64,000 bases of DNA from Phialophora verrucosa (Eukaryota > Ascomycota > Eurotiomycetes > Chaetothyriales > Herpotrichiellaceae). Of this stretch, positions 11,180 to 20,838 are shown one piece after another; positions within the stretch are counted from its first letter, which is position 1, and every line of letters starts with the position of its first letter. Both the position numbers and the translations under genes were made by a program. The notes beneath the pieces were generated by a model, which saw only the letters and a program-made list of their open reading frames with translations, searched no databases and was not told the DNA's origin. The stretch spans positions 496,001 to 560,000 of the forward strand of contig MSED01000007.1 in NCBI GenBank assembly GCA_002099365.1. The letters are read 5' to 3'.

Positions 11180-12371
11180 AAATTGACGGCTTCGACGGGC
11201 GTTCATGAGGATTGATTGATTACGGAGTAATATGGCCTCCGGGGCCGGAAGGGTCGCGTTTGGAGCACCCCACGAGGAAACGATTGTGACATTATGACGA
11301 TACCCCTGATAGAAATGGTTGGATACCACACTGCACACGATACCGCAGGATGCGAGAATTCTCCGTACTCGGCAGATAGATAGATTTGACGCCGTCTCAA
11401 GACGACGTTTCAATCCAGTAATACCAGTAATTGCACCACTCAATCCAGATGCCATTCGTAATCATCAAGCCGGCCGTGGTCTCTACGTCGCACGATTTGT
11501 GCAGAAGGTCAGAGGTGCTCGCGACTGAAATGCGCAGGTTATAGATGCCCCTCGGCTTTTAAGACAGTCAACTGCAAGCACCATGTCAATACCGATCTGA
11601 TCCGCTGGTAATTACCCACGGGACTCGTAAGATCGAACACACAGAGGCCTCATCCCCCACCCCTACGGCTTCGCTCTTCCTGTGGACAGGCCAATATGTT
11701 TCCCGGGGTTTCTGATCCACGTGGTTGTCCGTGAGTAGGGGGGTTGTCCTGGGGTCCGGGGCGTTGTGGGGTAAAGCGCATCGTTCGGCTTCTCGCTTCA
11801 GACTATTGTCCCATTTTACGGACCGGACTTTGGGCGGACTCTGGGGTTTTGAGTTGCAGGCTCCAGTCTGCACAGGAGAGTTGTCTGAATTGGAGACAAT
11901 GTATTTACGGTACTCGTACCAGGCTCGTTGAGGCTTCGGAAAGTACCAGTACCGGCGAGCTCAATCGAACGCAATGTATGCACGTGGGTTATTTCGTTTC
12001 GTCTTCGAAGCGACAGGCCAAGCTCGTTATCCTACTCCAGCTTGAACCACATCCTCGGGACAACCATTCGGGCTTGGCCGACGGCGGCAAGGAAAGCGGA
12101 CAAAGAAGAGAGATTAACAGGGACAGTACTGTAGTAATACGGCGTGGCCGATGACGACGGATCTGGCCATACAAGCCGTCAAGGACGGCCAATCTTTCGC
12201 TCGACAGAGGATACCGTGTAAAGGTGCCTTGCGGCGAAACTGTGTCTTCTGGATGTATTGATCGCGGTTATGTATTGAACCCTTCCTCCCTCCTTAGCCT
12301 CATCTGGCCTTTGTTCTCAAAAGTCCCCGGCATCGGAATAGAGTTGCCTCGTCCCTCACGGCGAATCAAGT
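11180..12371. other. Intergenic between convergent genes
   Basis: 3' flanks of the Crh-like gene (+) and the MFS pump (-). One TACTCGTA octamer is at 11911-11918. No coding similarity was seen. Confidence 0.5.
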
Positions 12372-14294
12372 CTAGTCATCTCGAATTTCTCGAGTCTCGA
12401 CGTGTTCAATGCTCCCCCGCTTCTCTTCCAGCTCGTGGACGAGAGCAGTTCCCTCGAGCGGTGCATCGACTCTGGCGTTGAATTCATTCTTAGGATCCTT
12501 CAGGAAAGCCATGACTGTGATTCGTTTGTTAGTTCCCGCAACTTGCATCATCAAGAGTTATTGAGGGCATGGGGCGCCAACTTACGGAAAACAGCAAGCA
12601 GTGAAAACGCGCCGGCACAGACGTACGGGTATCGGAAACCAATGGCGTAGGCTTGCTTCAATGCCAGGCTTCCGGCGCCAACGGCCTCCATGTTCATTCC
12701 CGGCAGCTCGAGCACGCTCGAAATGTCCCCCGCCGACAGACCGGAGATGACGGCCCCGACTTCCTGCGGAGACGTGACGCCGAACGGAGCCACCGCGGCG
12801 GCCACCTTGGGATAGAGATTGGCAGTCAGTCCGTTCGTGAAGATGGCCGTCTGAACCGCGACCGCGACGGAGCCACCCACGCTGCGAATCGAGCCGAGAA
12901 GACCGGTGGCGAGCGCGATGTGCTGGGGCGGCGTCGACAGCTGGGCGGTGGTGTACAAGGTGATAACGGCAGACCCCAGGCCCAGGCCATAGAAGACGAT
13001 GTAGCCCCAGAAATTGCGCTCCTGCTCCGTCGCATTAACGGTGGCCATGAGGACGCAGAAGATCAAGAAGCTGGTGAAGGACATCATCGCAGGGATCCGG
13101 ACCGTCCTGGTCTTGTAGATCCAGATGCCCATCAGGAGCGCTCCGACCAACAGCATAGCCCAGGCCACGCAGTAGCAGAGGAGGACCCGGAATGTGGTGA
13201 CCTGGCCTGCTAGCAGAACTTCCATAGAGTAAGGGAACCATAAGTTGGCTGCCATGAAAACGAAACCTTCGATCCAAACACCGACGAGAGAGAGGGCAAA
13301 GTTGCGATTGCGGAAGAGATCGTGGTGGAAGACGCCGTCACGCTTGTACTTCCACTCGTAGACGATCAGCGCCAGTAGGAAGGCACAGCCCAGGGCGAAG
13401 GGGGCCGCCACGTGGGCATCCGACCAGGGGAAGGGATTCTGCGAGTATGAAAGACCGAGGCAGAACAGGACGAGGCCGACGTTGAACATGAGAAGCCCCC
13501 ACCAGTCCATCCTGCCCAGTTTCTCTCGCTGTGTCAGGGTGATTTGCAACTCTCGAGGAGCCGGGTTGTACAGCACTCCGATGAGGACGGTCGCGAACAC
13601 GAAAATGCCACCACAGATGTACCAGTAGGTTCGGAAGCCGGCGGGGTTGTTTTCGGTCAGGGCCCCTCCGATTGTCAGACTCATGATGGAGCCGATACTG
13701 ATGGAACTGTTCAGGGCGGCCTGCGCGAACGATCGGTATTTTCGTGGCATGACCTCCGAGGCGACGGCGTGAAGAAGAGGTTGTGGACCAAATGCAACGC
13801 CGCCAAACGCAAAACCGACAATGGCCATCTGCATCGAGCTCGCTTTGGCGACAATGATGGAGCCGACAAAGCCGACAAACGTGGGGATCACGATGAGCCA
13901 TTTCCGACCCCTGGTTGAGCATTAGAACGAGAGGCTGTGGTACAGCATGGGTATAGCTTCACCAGTAATCGGATGCTTGTGCGATGGGAAGCGCAGCCGC
14001 CGCCGGGACAATCACGATGCAGGAAGACGCCCACGACGCGATTTCAGGGTTTCCGACCACTTCTGCGATATCTCTCTGGTACACTCCGGCGCCAACGATG
14101 AAGAGCATTTGACAGATATATTGGCTGCCAAGTGCCTGTTGTTCGTCACATCAGAAAGTCCGTGGAACGCAACTTAGGGATGGTAGAGCTCCACTCACCA
14201 CTATGAGAAAGAAGACTTTGATGGGATTCCATGAGACAGGCACCTCCTCTTCGCGAATATCGCGCACCTCAACGGGAACCTCTGTCACAGCCAT
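12372..14294 (-). CDS. MFS drug/toxin efflux transporter, TRI12-like
   Basis: A proton-coupled major-facilitator exporter of the 14-helix fungal TRI12/siderophore-drug antiporter group; the substrate is unknown. Exons are 14294-14199, 14135-13963, 13910-12586 and 12514-12372, giving 578 aa. Exon junctions restore a continuous protein: FFLIV-ALGSQYICQM, SDYW-GRKWLIV and AVF-LMAFLKDPK. Motif A-like SDYWGRKW is at residues 87-94, followed by GFAFGGVAFGPQPLLHAVASEVMPRKYR and a TRI12-type SIRSVGGSVAVAVQTAIF helix. A cytoplasmic tail rich in Glu/Asp/Arg ends the protein. No toxin or siderophore biosynthetic gene lies nearby, so the family name does not imply trichothecene transport. The assignment to the family is strong; the substrate is open. 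Confidence 0.9.
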
Positions 14295-16725
14295 ATCTAG
14301 CCGAAGTCAAGTGATTATTGTTGGCAAGGTCTAAGACTTGAAACCTGTCATGTTGTCAGGAGATCGGGTGCCAGTAGCCTTGTATATCCCTTTCGGACGG
14401 CGAGGGCCAAGAATCCGGGGGTCTGGGGTAGCCGGGACGTTTTTGGAGACACCTTTCAATACACCTCCGGTCCACAAACCTTATATGTGTTGTATGGGGA
14501 TCTTACTAAGACCAGGTACTCCGGAAAACTAACCGAACGGTGTGCGGTACGAAAAGTGTGTCGAAAGGTGTGCCCGGCAACGTTCCGGGGGGTAACTGAG
14601 TAGATCGCTCTGCGGATGCCCCAGTAACCACGCGGCAGAGTCTAGGCCATGCGATAAAGACTCTCGGTTTCCTGCAAGCAGCGGCTTGGCACAGTGAGTG
14701 CGCGCTGTGCAAAGCTGATGAGGCCCCTGATGCGATCCTGGGGGCCGTCATTTTCGACCAGATCCGCAATCACTGAGATGTAGACTATCCCACGCATTCC
14801 AACGCTGGTACTCAGCCTCAAAGGTAGCGAAAGCCTCAAATGTGTTGCTAAACGTAGAAACCAGGAGATTAAGCACGCAGAGGGATGTTCTGCCATCGTT
14901 GCGTCCAAAAGAGCCAGAACATACCGCTTAGCATCGTCACGGATATGTACCGGGTCGTAAATCGTGTGTCAAGACGTAGACAGGGGGTCACTGCGATTTG
15001 CCGAAATTAGGTATTGACGGGGTTCTGCTGTGTATTTGACGGCAAGCCCAGGAAACCGGACGAAAAATTGGTCAGGCTGAACTCCATGGGGGCAAGGGGT
15101 TGAACGGAAAGGGAAACATGTATTCTCATCTTACCCGAGACTGCTCTCCGTGGTCATGAACACTTTCTGGTCCGGACGGGCCAGACGGAGCACACCCTGT
15201 CCAGCAGCTCTGTGGCAAGGTATGGCTGATGACCAACATTCCTCTTTTGCAACTCGAGGTCAGCTTCAACTACCGATTTGTTATGAGTGTCGGAAGAGAG
15301 TGTTATCCGGCTTACCATCACCTAGCCTTCCGCATCTTGGGATTGTGCAAGCAATATTCATGACCAGAAGAGCGCGTAGTCGCCGTATTCCAATCGTGTT
15401 CAGTGTGCGTCAGTCGCTTGTCCGTAGCGGAGGCAACTGCATAGCCCGAGCTCGCCAAAGCTCAGGGCCTTTTCTTTCCCCTCGTATCGACCGTAGTCCA
15501 TCCGCGGCCCGCGGTGTTCACTGCCTCACCTCTTCCCACGCCTCCACACGTGATTCACCATGTAAATCGACTTCACATTCACTGCCTCGGCCAATCAGAA
15601 ACGTCTGGCTAGCAGTCGATAAATATATTTTGCTTCGCTCAAAAGGTCTTCCACCTTCAATGGCAAAATCAATACTGCTAGCAGTAAGTCTTGTCCACGG
15701 TCTCTGTCAATCCGCTCTCACGGGGGCACAGCTGATGGAGCTATAAGTGGGAGCTTCGCATCACTGTGACGGTGTTTGTGGTAAACCTTGTCCACAGTCT
15801 TCATCATCTCCTCTTGGCGGGGTCACCCGTTGAAGTTATAGGTGGGAGTATCGCACCGCCACTGTCCAGCGGAATTGGCAGAAAGAGCTTCTGAAAGGGG
15901 GTTTTCTCATACATGAGGTTTTTGCAATTTTGTGTGTTTCCAGCGAGTTTCAGAGATGAAGCAAGATGCTTGGCGGAGTCTGGCGCAGCTCACAATTCAC
16001 CCACCCTTGTTGAACGAATGCCATCAGCCTTACTCGAGACCGACGACGATGGCTTCAACGAAGTTGCGACATCGAGCCAAGCCTTCACGTGGCCATTTGT
16101 CAGCGGACAGGGGCGCACACGTGGAAGATTTCTAGAAAGGCTGGGCTTCAGGGATCTATCAAGCACCAAGCACGAGCTAGACCTGCCATCATTGTACGAG
16201 TAGAGTACACTATGCACAGTAGGAATTGATCCTAGGCGTGTTCGGGGTCGTCGGATAGCAATGGAATTCCCGTTGACCGACGCCCTTTGCTGAGTTCTTG
16301 CAGTGCCACAAATAACTCGTTACGTGCGTGTCCTCAGGAACCACAGTAAGATACCTTATCAACAGCAGAGCGATAGTCGACCGCTCATATCCGTAGCTCG
16401 ACGAGAAACAGAAGCAGCTCAGGGGAGGAGCCGTGGTGTGTGAGCTTGCCGCCATTCATAACCTTGGCGCACCGTGCATACTCGTAAAGGCTGGGATTTC
16501 ATGCCCACCGGCGTACGTCACACAATCGATGTTGGGCATTTCGCTCGGATATCCGTCCAGCGCCACTCCGGTTTGGGCCTCCTCTCGATAAAATACTGCA
16601 ACCATCCCACTCACTACGCTGTGCAAGGCCTGGTGGAACACACAACCTCCCACTACCACTGTCTCTCCCCCGCTCTGGCTCTGTCTTTGCATCCTCTGTC
16701 CCCTCCTCACCCGTTCACATCCGCC
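14295..16725. other. Gene-poor region with decayed repeat and weak small ORFs
   Basis: A 2.4-kb stretch without a convincing gene. It contains a diverged tandem repeat (15690-15865), a TATA-like TAAATATATTT at 15620-15630 followed by a short hydrophobic reading frame at 15660, and a 96-codon open frame at 15913-16203 with an ATG but no recognisable similarity. TACTCGTA octamers occur at 16195-16202 (inverted) and 16479-16486. It could hold a decayed or lineage-specific gene. Confidence 0.4.
15690..15865. repeat. Diverged tandem repeat, two copies, period 97 bp
   Basis: Copies at 15690-15767 and 15787-15865 start with CTTGTCCAC and share blocks such as TATAAGTGGGAG versus TATAGGTGGGAG, TTCGCAT versus ATCGCAC, and CACTGT. 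Differences are mostly transitions plus small indels. It looks like an old duplication. Confidence 0.6.
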
Positions 16726-18319
16726 ATGGCGACCGCCGCTGCGCCTGTCGACGTCTCTCAGACCCATCCCTACACCTGCAATTCCTGCGCGGTTGCCTTC
16801 CGTAACAGCGATGCCCAACGAACGCACATGCGGAGCGACTGGCACAGATACAACCTGAAACGCAAGGTCGCAGAGTTGCCACCCGTCTCGTCTGGAGACT
16901 ACAATGACAAGGTGCTGGCTGCACAGGCGACCAACAACGCTGCCGCTGCGCAGGCGGCCTTTGCAACAGTGTGCGCCACCTGCCAGAAGACGTACTACAG
17001 CGAAAATGCCTACCAGAACCACCTGGCGAGCAAGTCACACCGAACAAGAGAAGTCGCGTCCAGCAGAGGCTCCGCACGGGACACAAATTCAGTCGTCGGC
17101 TCGGTTGCAGACTCGGAAACCAGAGACCCGGCCGCCGAAGCAGAGTTCGAGAAGGTGGTGGCGGGAATGAAGGACACTTCGATCCAAGAAGTACCTGCGA
17201 TCACGCGCAGACCGTCGGCACCTGGTCCAGACACTGAGCCGCGAGCCGACCATCCCATGTCCCCAGAGAAGCCCGAACCCGCCTCGATACCTATCTCAAG
17301 GTGCCTCTTCTGCAACTACGACTCCCCCAACCTTAAACTCAGCGTCATGCACATGGCCAAAATTCACGGTCTCTTCATTCCTGAGCAGGAGTTCTTGGTG
17401 GATATGGAGGGACTCATTAAATACATGCAAGCCAAGATTCATCAAAACTTCGAATGCCTGTACTGCCACAAACTGAGAGGCAACGCAGACGGCATTCAGA
17501 CACACATGCGGGATAAGAGCCACTGCAAGATCGCGTTTGAGACTGAAGAGGAGATGGTCGAGGTGGGACAATTTTACGACTTTCGGAGCACCTACTCGGA
17601 CGCAGAAGATTCTGACGTGGACATGGACGGGGTCAAGGCCCAGCAAAATGGCGGTGTGAAATTGCAGGGTGGTGAAGCAGCTGAGGATGACGGCTGGGAG
17701 ACTGATTCGTCCTTTTCCTCGCTCGACACCAACGATCTCGCCTCGGTCCCAAATGACGACCGAACCCTGTCGTATCAACGGCTTCCCTTGCACAAACACC
17801 ATTCCAACACAGATCCGAGACCGCATCGCTCCGCAGATGGCTGGCACTCCCACGCCCACCACCACAACAATGCAGTCTTCTACGATGAGCATGAAATGCA
17901 CCTCCCCAGTGGACGAGTCGCCGGTCACAGAAGCCTGAGGAAATACTACCGACAAAATCTGCACAACTACCCAACCGCCGCAGAACGGATGGAAAGGGCG
18001 CAGAGACTCATCGAGGAAGGCAGCTCGGAAGATGCTGACATGGACGACATGGATCTCCCGGCCACACCGCCTCGGAACAGTCAGTTGATGAGACGGGGCG
18101 AGGCGGGTATGCTCGGTGCCACGGCTCAGCAAAGACGCGACGTCCACTCTCAGGAGATCAGAGCGAGACAGAAGGAGAGACGCGCACAGAACCGGTACCA
18201 GGCCAAGCTGGAGAAGCAAGCCAACAGCCAGAAACACTTTAGGGTGAGTTCCGCGTCCAAATCGGACGTCGGATTGAAGCATGCTGACTTTCTTCTCTCA
18301 GGATCCACTGCTCCAGTGA
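16726..18319 (+). CDS. REI1: REI1-like cytoplasmic pre-60S zinc-finger factor
   Basis: A late cytoplasmic 60S maturation factor (Rei1/Reh1, human ZNF622) that helps recycle Arx1/Alb1 and probes the peptide exit tunnel. Exons are 16726-18243 and 18302-18319; the tiny second exon encodes DPLLQ-stop, giving the family end KHFRDPLLQ. Reading through the 58-nt intron would replace this conserved end. The product is 511 aa. Four C2H2 fingers have first cysteines at 18, 83, 193 and 244: CNSCAVAF..., CATCQKTYY..., CLFCNYDS... and CLYCHKLRGN.... Between them are Ser/Pro/Glu-rich linkers. The C-terminal third has GHRSLRKYYRQ and the basic RRAQNRYQAKLEKQANSQKH block typical of the family. The ATG at 16726 sits in a strong context (GCCATGGC); an in-frame upstream ATG at 16474 lacks similarity. 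Confidence 0.94.
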
Positions 18320-19270
18320 TCGACGCACCCATACGATGGACAGCTGGAGGGCGACAACTACCGGAGCACTCATTGCATCAAACTCAAGTTGCACATATCA
18401 TTCTTTCAGCATAGCATCCATTGCGGGTTAGGAGGGAGAAAAAAAATCAAAAGCGGTGGCATGACTACAAGCATGATCATGAAACGACATCATACGACAT
18501 TCCGCAGTGGCTCTTGAGGAACGGACCAACGGCTGGGAATGTTCTTTACATCTTGCTGTGCGGCGTATGAGCTGGGGACGGTCGCTCTACTGGCTTGACA
18601 GCGCCAATAGTAGCTAAAAGAGCATCATAGGAGCTTACAAGGGCACGGTGGGGCATCATCGGATCGCGCAATCGTGCAGATACAGAGTACTGTGTACAAG
18701 CTCAAAACTGTAGCCAACTCGGTATCTTTTGATCTGCCTGATTGAGAGTCTCAACATGCGTAAAGGGAACTGTCTGCCGTCCCTTTCTTGGGTATGTACA
18801 AGTCCGTATTAGGGACGCAGAGAGTGGATTCTCTGCCAATGATTCGCAGTACTCGTATACTCGTATTCGATCCATACGGAGGATCAAATCTTTTTTCAGG
18901 GACAATACTCGTGAACACCAGTGACACTCTTGGCGCAGATCTCCAAACCTCCAAGCTCCGAGGGTGACTTATGTGTACCAACTCTCTCCTTGTCGCGACT
19001 CTCCCCCTTCCCATCCTGATACGACACCATCTCTCTTCTCTTTTCCTCGCCCGCCCGCCTTGTCTTTTGATCTTGCCGGCGCATTTCCACCAGCCGACGA
19101 CGACGACGAAGCAAGGTATCCAACCGGACCGGCTCCCCCAGCAGCCCAGCCGACCATCTACCTCTGCAACCTAATCATCTACCCAAGCTTTCATCTCTGC
19201 CAAACCTACCCTACCCTCGGCACTCTCGCTCCCCTACTTCGCCACCTCGCAACCGAAGGGAGCGGCATCA
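18320..19270. other. Intergenic, promoter of the bL33m gene
   Basis: 3' flank of REI1 and 5' region of the mitochondrial ribosomal protein gene. Two adjacent TACTCGTA octamers are at 18850-18857 and 18858-18865. A long CT-rich stretch at about 18984-19060 resembles the pyrimidine-rich leaders of highly expressed fungal genes. Confidence 0.45.
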
Positions 19271-19447
19271 ATGGCCAAGAAACCCAAATCCCGCACGATC
19301 GCGGTGCGCCTCCTCTCCATGGCCATGACGGGGTACTACCGCACGATGGTGCGGCCGCGCGCCTCCCGCCCGCTGAGCATGTTGAAGTACGACCCCGTCG
19401 TGAAGAGACAGGTCTTGTTCCTGGAACAGAAGAGGGGCGGGAAATAA
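19271..19447 (+). CDS. MRPL39: Mitochondrial large-subunit ribosomal protein bL33m
   Basis: A 58-aa uninterrupted reading frame starting MAKKPKSRTIAVRLLSMA. It carries the bL33 signature of a small basic protein with a GYYRTMVRP turn, then PLSMLKYDPVVKRQVLFLE and a Lys/Arg-Gly-Lys end. It matches yeast Mrpl39 (YmL39), in which YDPVVKRHVLF is diagnostic. It is a structural protein of the 54S mitoribosome; like other bL33m proteins it needs no cleaved presequence, as its N terminus is already basic. The gene is very short and easily missed by length filters. GC-rich codon use (many NNC/NNG codons) contrasts with the flanking DNA and supports coding. The start is the first ATG in frame, in a good context (ATCAATGGCC). 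Confidence 0.92.
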   Translation: MAKKPKSRTIAVRLLSMAMTGYYRTMVRPRASRPLSMLKYDPVVKRQVLFLEQKRGGK

Positions 19448-19640
19448 ATCCAGAAAAAGCAGCGAAGGAAGAAAAATGGAAATGGTTCGGGTAGGCCCCG
19501 AGGTGGACGGTGGTGGGCGAATGAAACTCCATTTGGGGCGGAATACTGAAGTGGCATAAGGAAGGGGAAAGGCTGCGACGCGACGCGACGCATTGTGCAG
19601 TGTTGACCACCGTCTTCGGTTGTCTCCCGCCATACCGTGT

Positions 19641-19666
19641 CATGCCATGCCATGCCATGCCATGCC
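19641..19666. repeat. Microsatellite (CATGC)5
   Basis: Five perfect tandem copies of the pentamer CATGC, directly followed by one further C. Confidence 0.9.
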
Positions 19667-19960
19667 ACTGAAATTGGTGGCTCCAGAAAGTGCTGCAAGG
19701 GCAAGGCTTGTGGTTGAAGGAAGCGTGTTCGACACCGGGCGGGCACGCAGAGCAAGGCTGAAAGATATTCGGACAGACGAACGGCGGAGTATGTACCTGG
19801 CTGGCGGGCTGGTTATCGACAACGCCCACCGACCTTCCATTCCGGCTCTCCCTCCCTCCCTCTCTACCTCCTTGCCACTGCGCGACAGGAAGGGGGACCG
19901 ATCCACCACGCAAGCCATCAAATATTCCAACGCTGGTTTCTTAAAATCCCAATTGCAAAG

Positions 19961-19998
19961 TCTCAATTCTCAAATCTCAAATCTCAAATCTCAAATCT
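19961..19998. repeat. Heptamer repeat (CAAATCT)n
   Basis: About four to five tandem copies of CAAATCT, with an imperfect first copy (CAATTCT). Confidence 0.85.
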
Positions 19999-20055
19999 TC
20001 GAATTTCAATCTCCATCTCCAGACCCGGAACACAGAAAGCTATTTTAGCAAATTT

Positions 20056-20072
20056 CCCCCCCCCCCCCCCCC
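20056..20072. repeat. Poly(C) tract, 17 nt
   Basis: A run of 17 consecutive C (poly-G on the other strand). Length at such runs is unstable and error-prone in sequencing; the G-rich strand could form a quadruplex-type structure. Confidence 0.9.
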
Positions 20073-20838
20073 AACAACACCCGGGGGGCAACTCCACGTC
20101 TCCTCTCCATCTAGACAACAAGTGTCTCAAGAACCTCGGTGCCAAAATCACCGGATATCACGGTGTTGTGGCGGTGGTGTTGGTGTTGGTGAGCACCGGG
20201 ACGAGGCGCCGAGATCCTGTCCTGTACTGTACTCTAAGAGCGAGACGTGCCAGGTTTCACGGGATTTGTTCCTCACAGCGCCTGATCGGGTACAAGACCT
20301 CCTGCTTGGCTTGACTTTGTTTCCGTGCGTGGGACCGAGAATGGCCAGTTGTACATACTTGGAGGCTAAGGTGATGAGTAGGCTGTACGGTGTATGGCGT
20401 TCAAGCTGGCACTCCGGTTAGGGCTTCAACGGCTTGGCTTCAGCGCTCGGCAAATATATGTACTCTATCTGAGCAGCTAGACTGTACAAACACAAGCTGT
20501 AGCTCTTGCATTTGTCCTTGGAGATCGAGGATACACGACGACCACACATCGGTCTAAATGGACATTTCTCTGGTTCCTCAACTTGCTTCTTCCGTGTAGA
20601 TGCAGTCTTATTTCCTGCTTCCACTTGCGCATATCTTCAAGCCCTCAGCCCCATCAATGATTTCTAGAGTTGCTTCCCATATCGCTTGGCTGTACTGGAA
20701 ATCGGCATAACGATAAGCCTAACTTTGGATATCTTGTCCCAGCTGCGCCAAGACTTTCCCCCTTTTCCGAGAGTGGCTCACGCGGCACCCCATGCCCTCC
20801 ATGCGATCCCCAATATAAACTTGACCGTGTTCACCCCC

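Larger units (their letters stand above)
19448..20838. other. Intergenic, rich in simple repeats
   Basis: Lies between bL33m (+) and the convergent coiled-coil gene (-). It contains a CATGC pentamer array, a CAAATCT heptamer array, a 17-C run and GGT/GTT-type runs around 20160-20190. Small open frames here have repeat-driven composition and are not credible. Confidence 0.5.

Noticed and set aside
12372..14294. Toxin-cluster interpretation suggested by the TRI12-like transporter
   Set aside because: Neighbours are a cell-wall enzyme and REI1; no biosynthetic enzymes are present, and TRI12-like MFS proteins are widespread in fungi.
15150..15746. 198-codon plus-strand frame in the 14-16 kb gap
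   Set aside because: Ser/Arg/Pro-rich without recognisable motifs and starting at GTG; part of it overlaps the decayed repeat.
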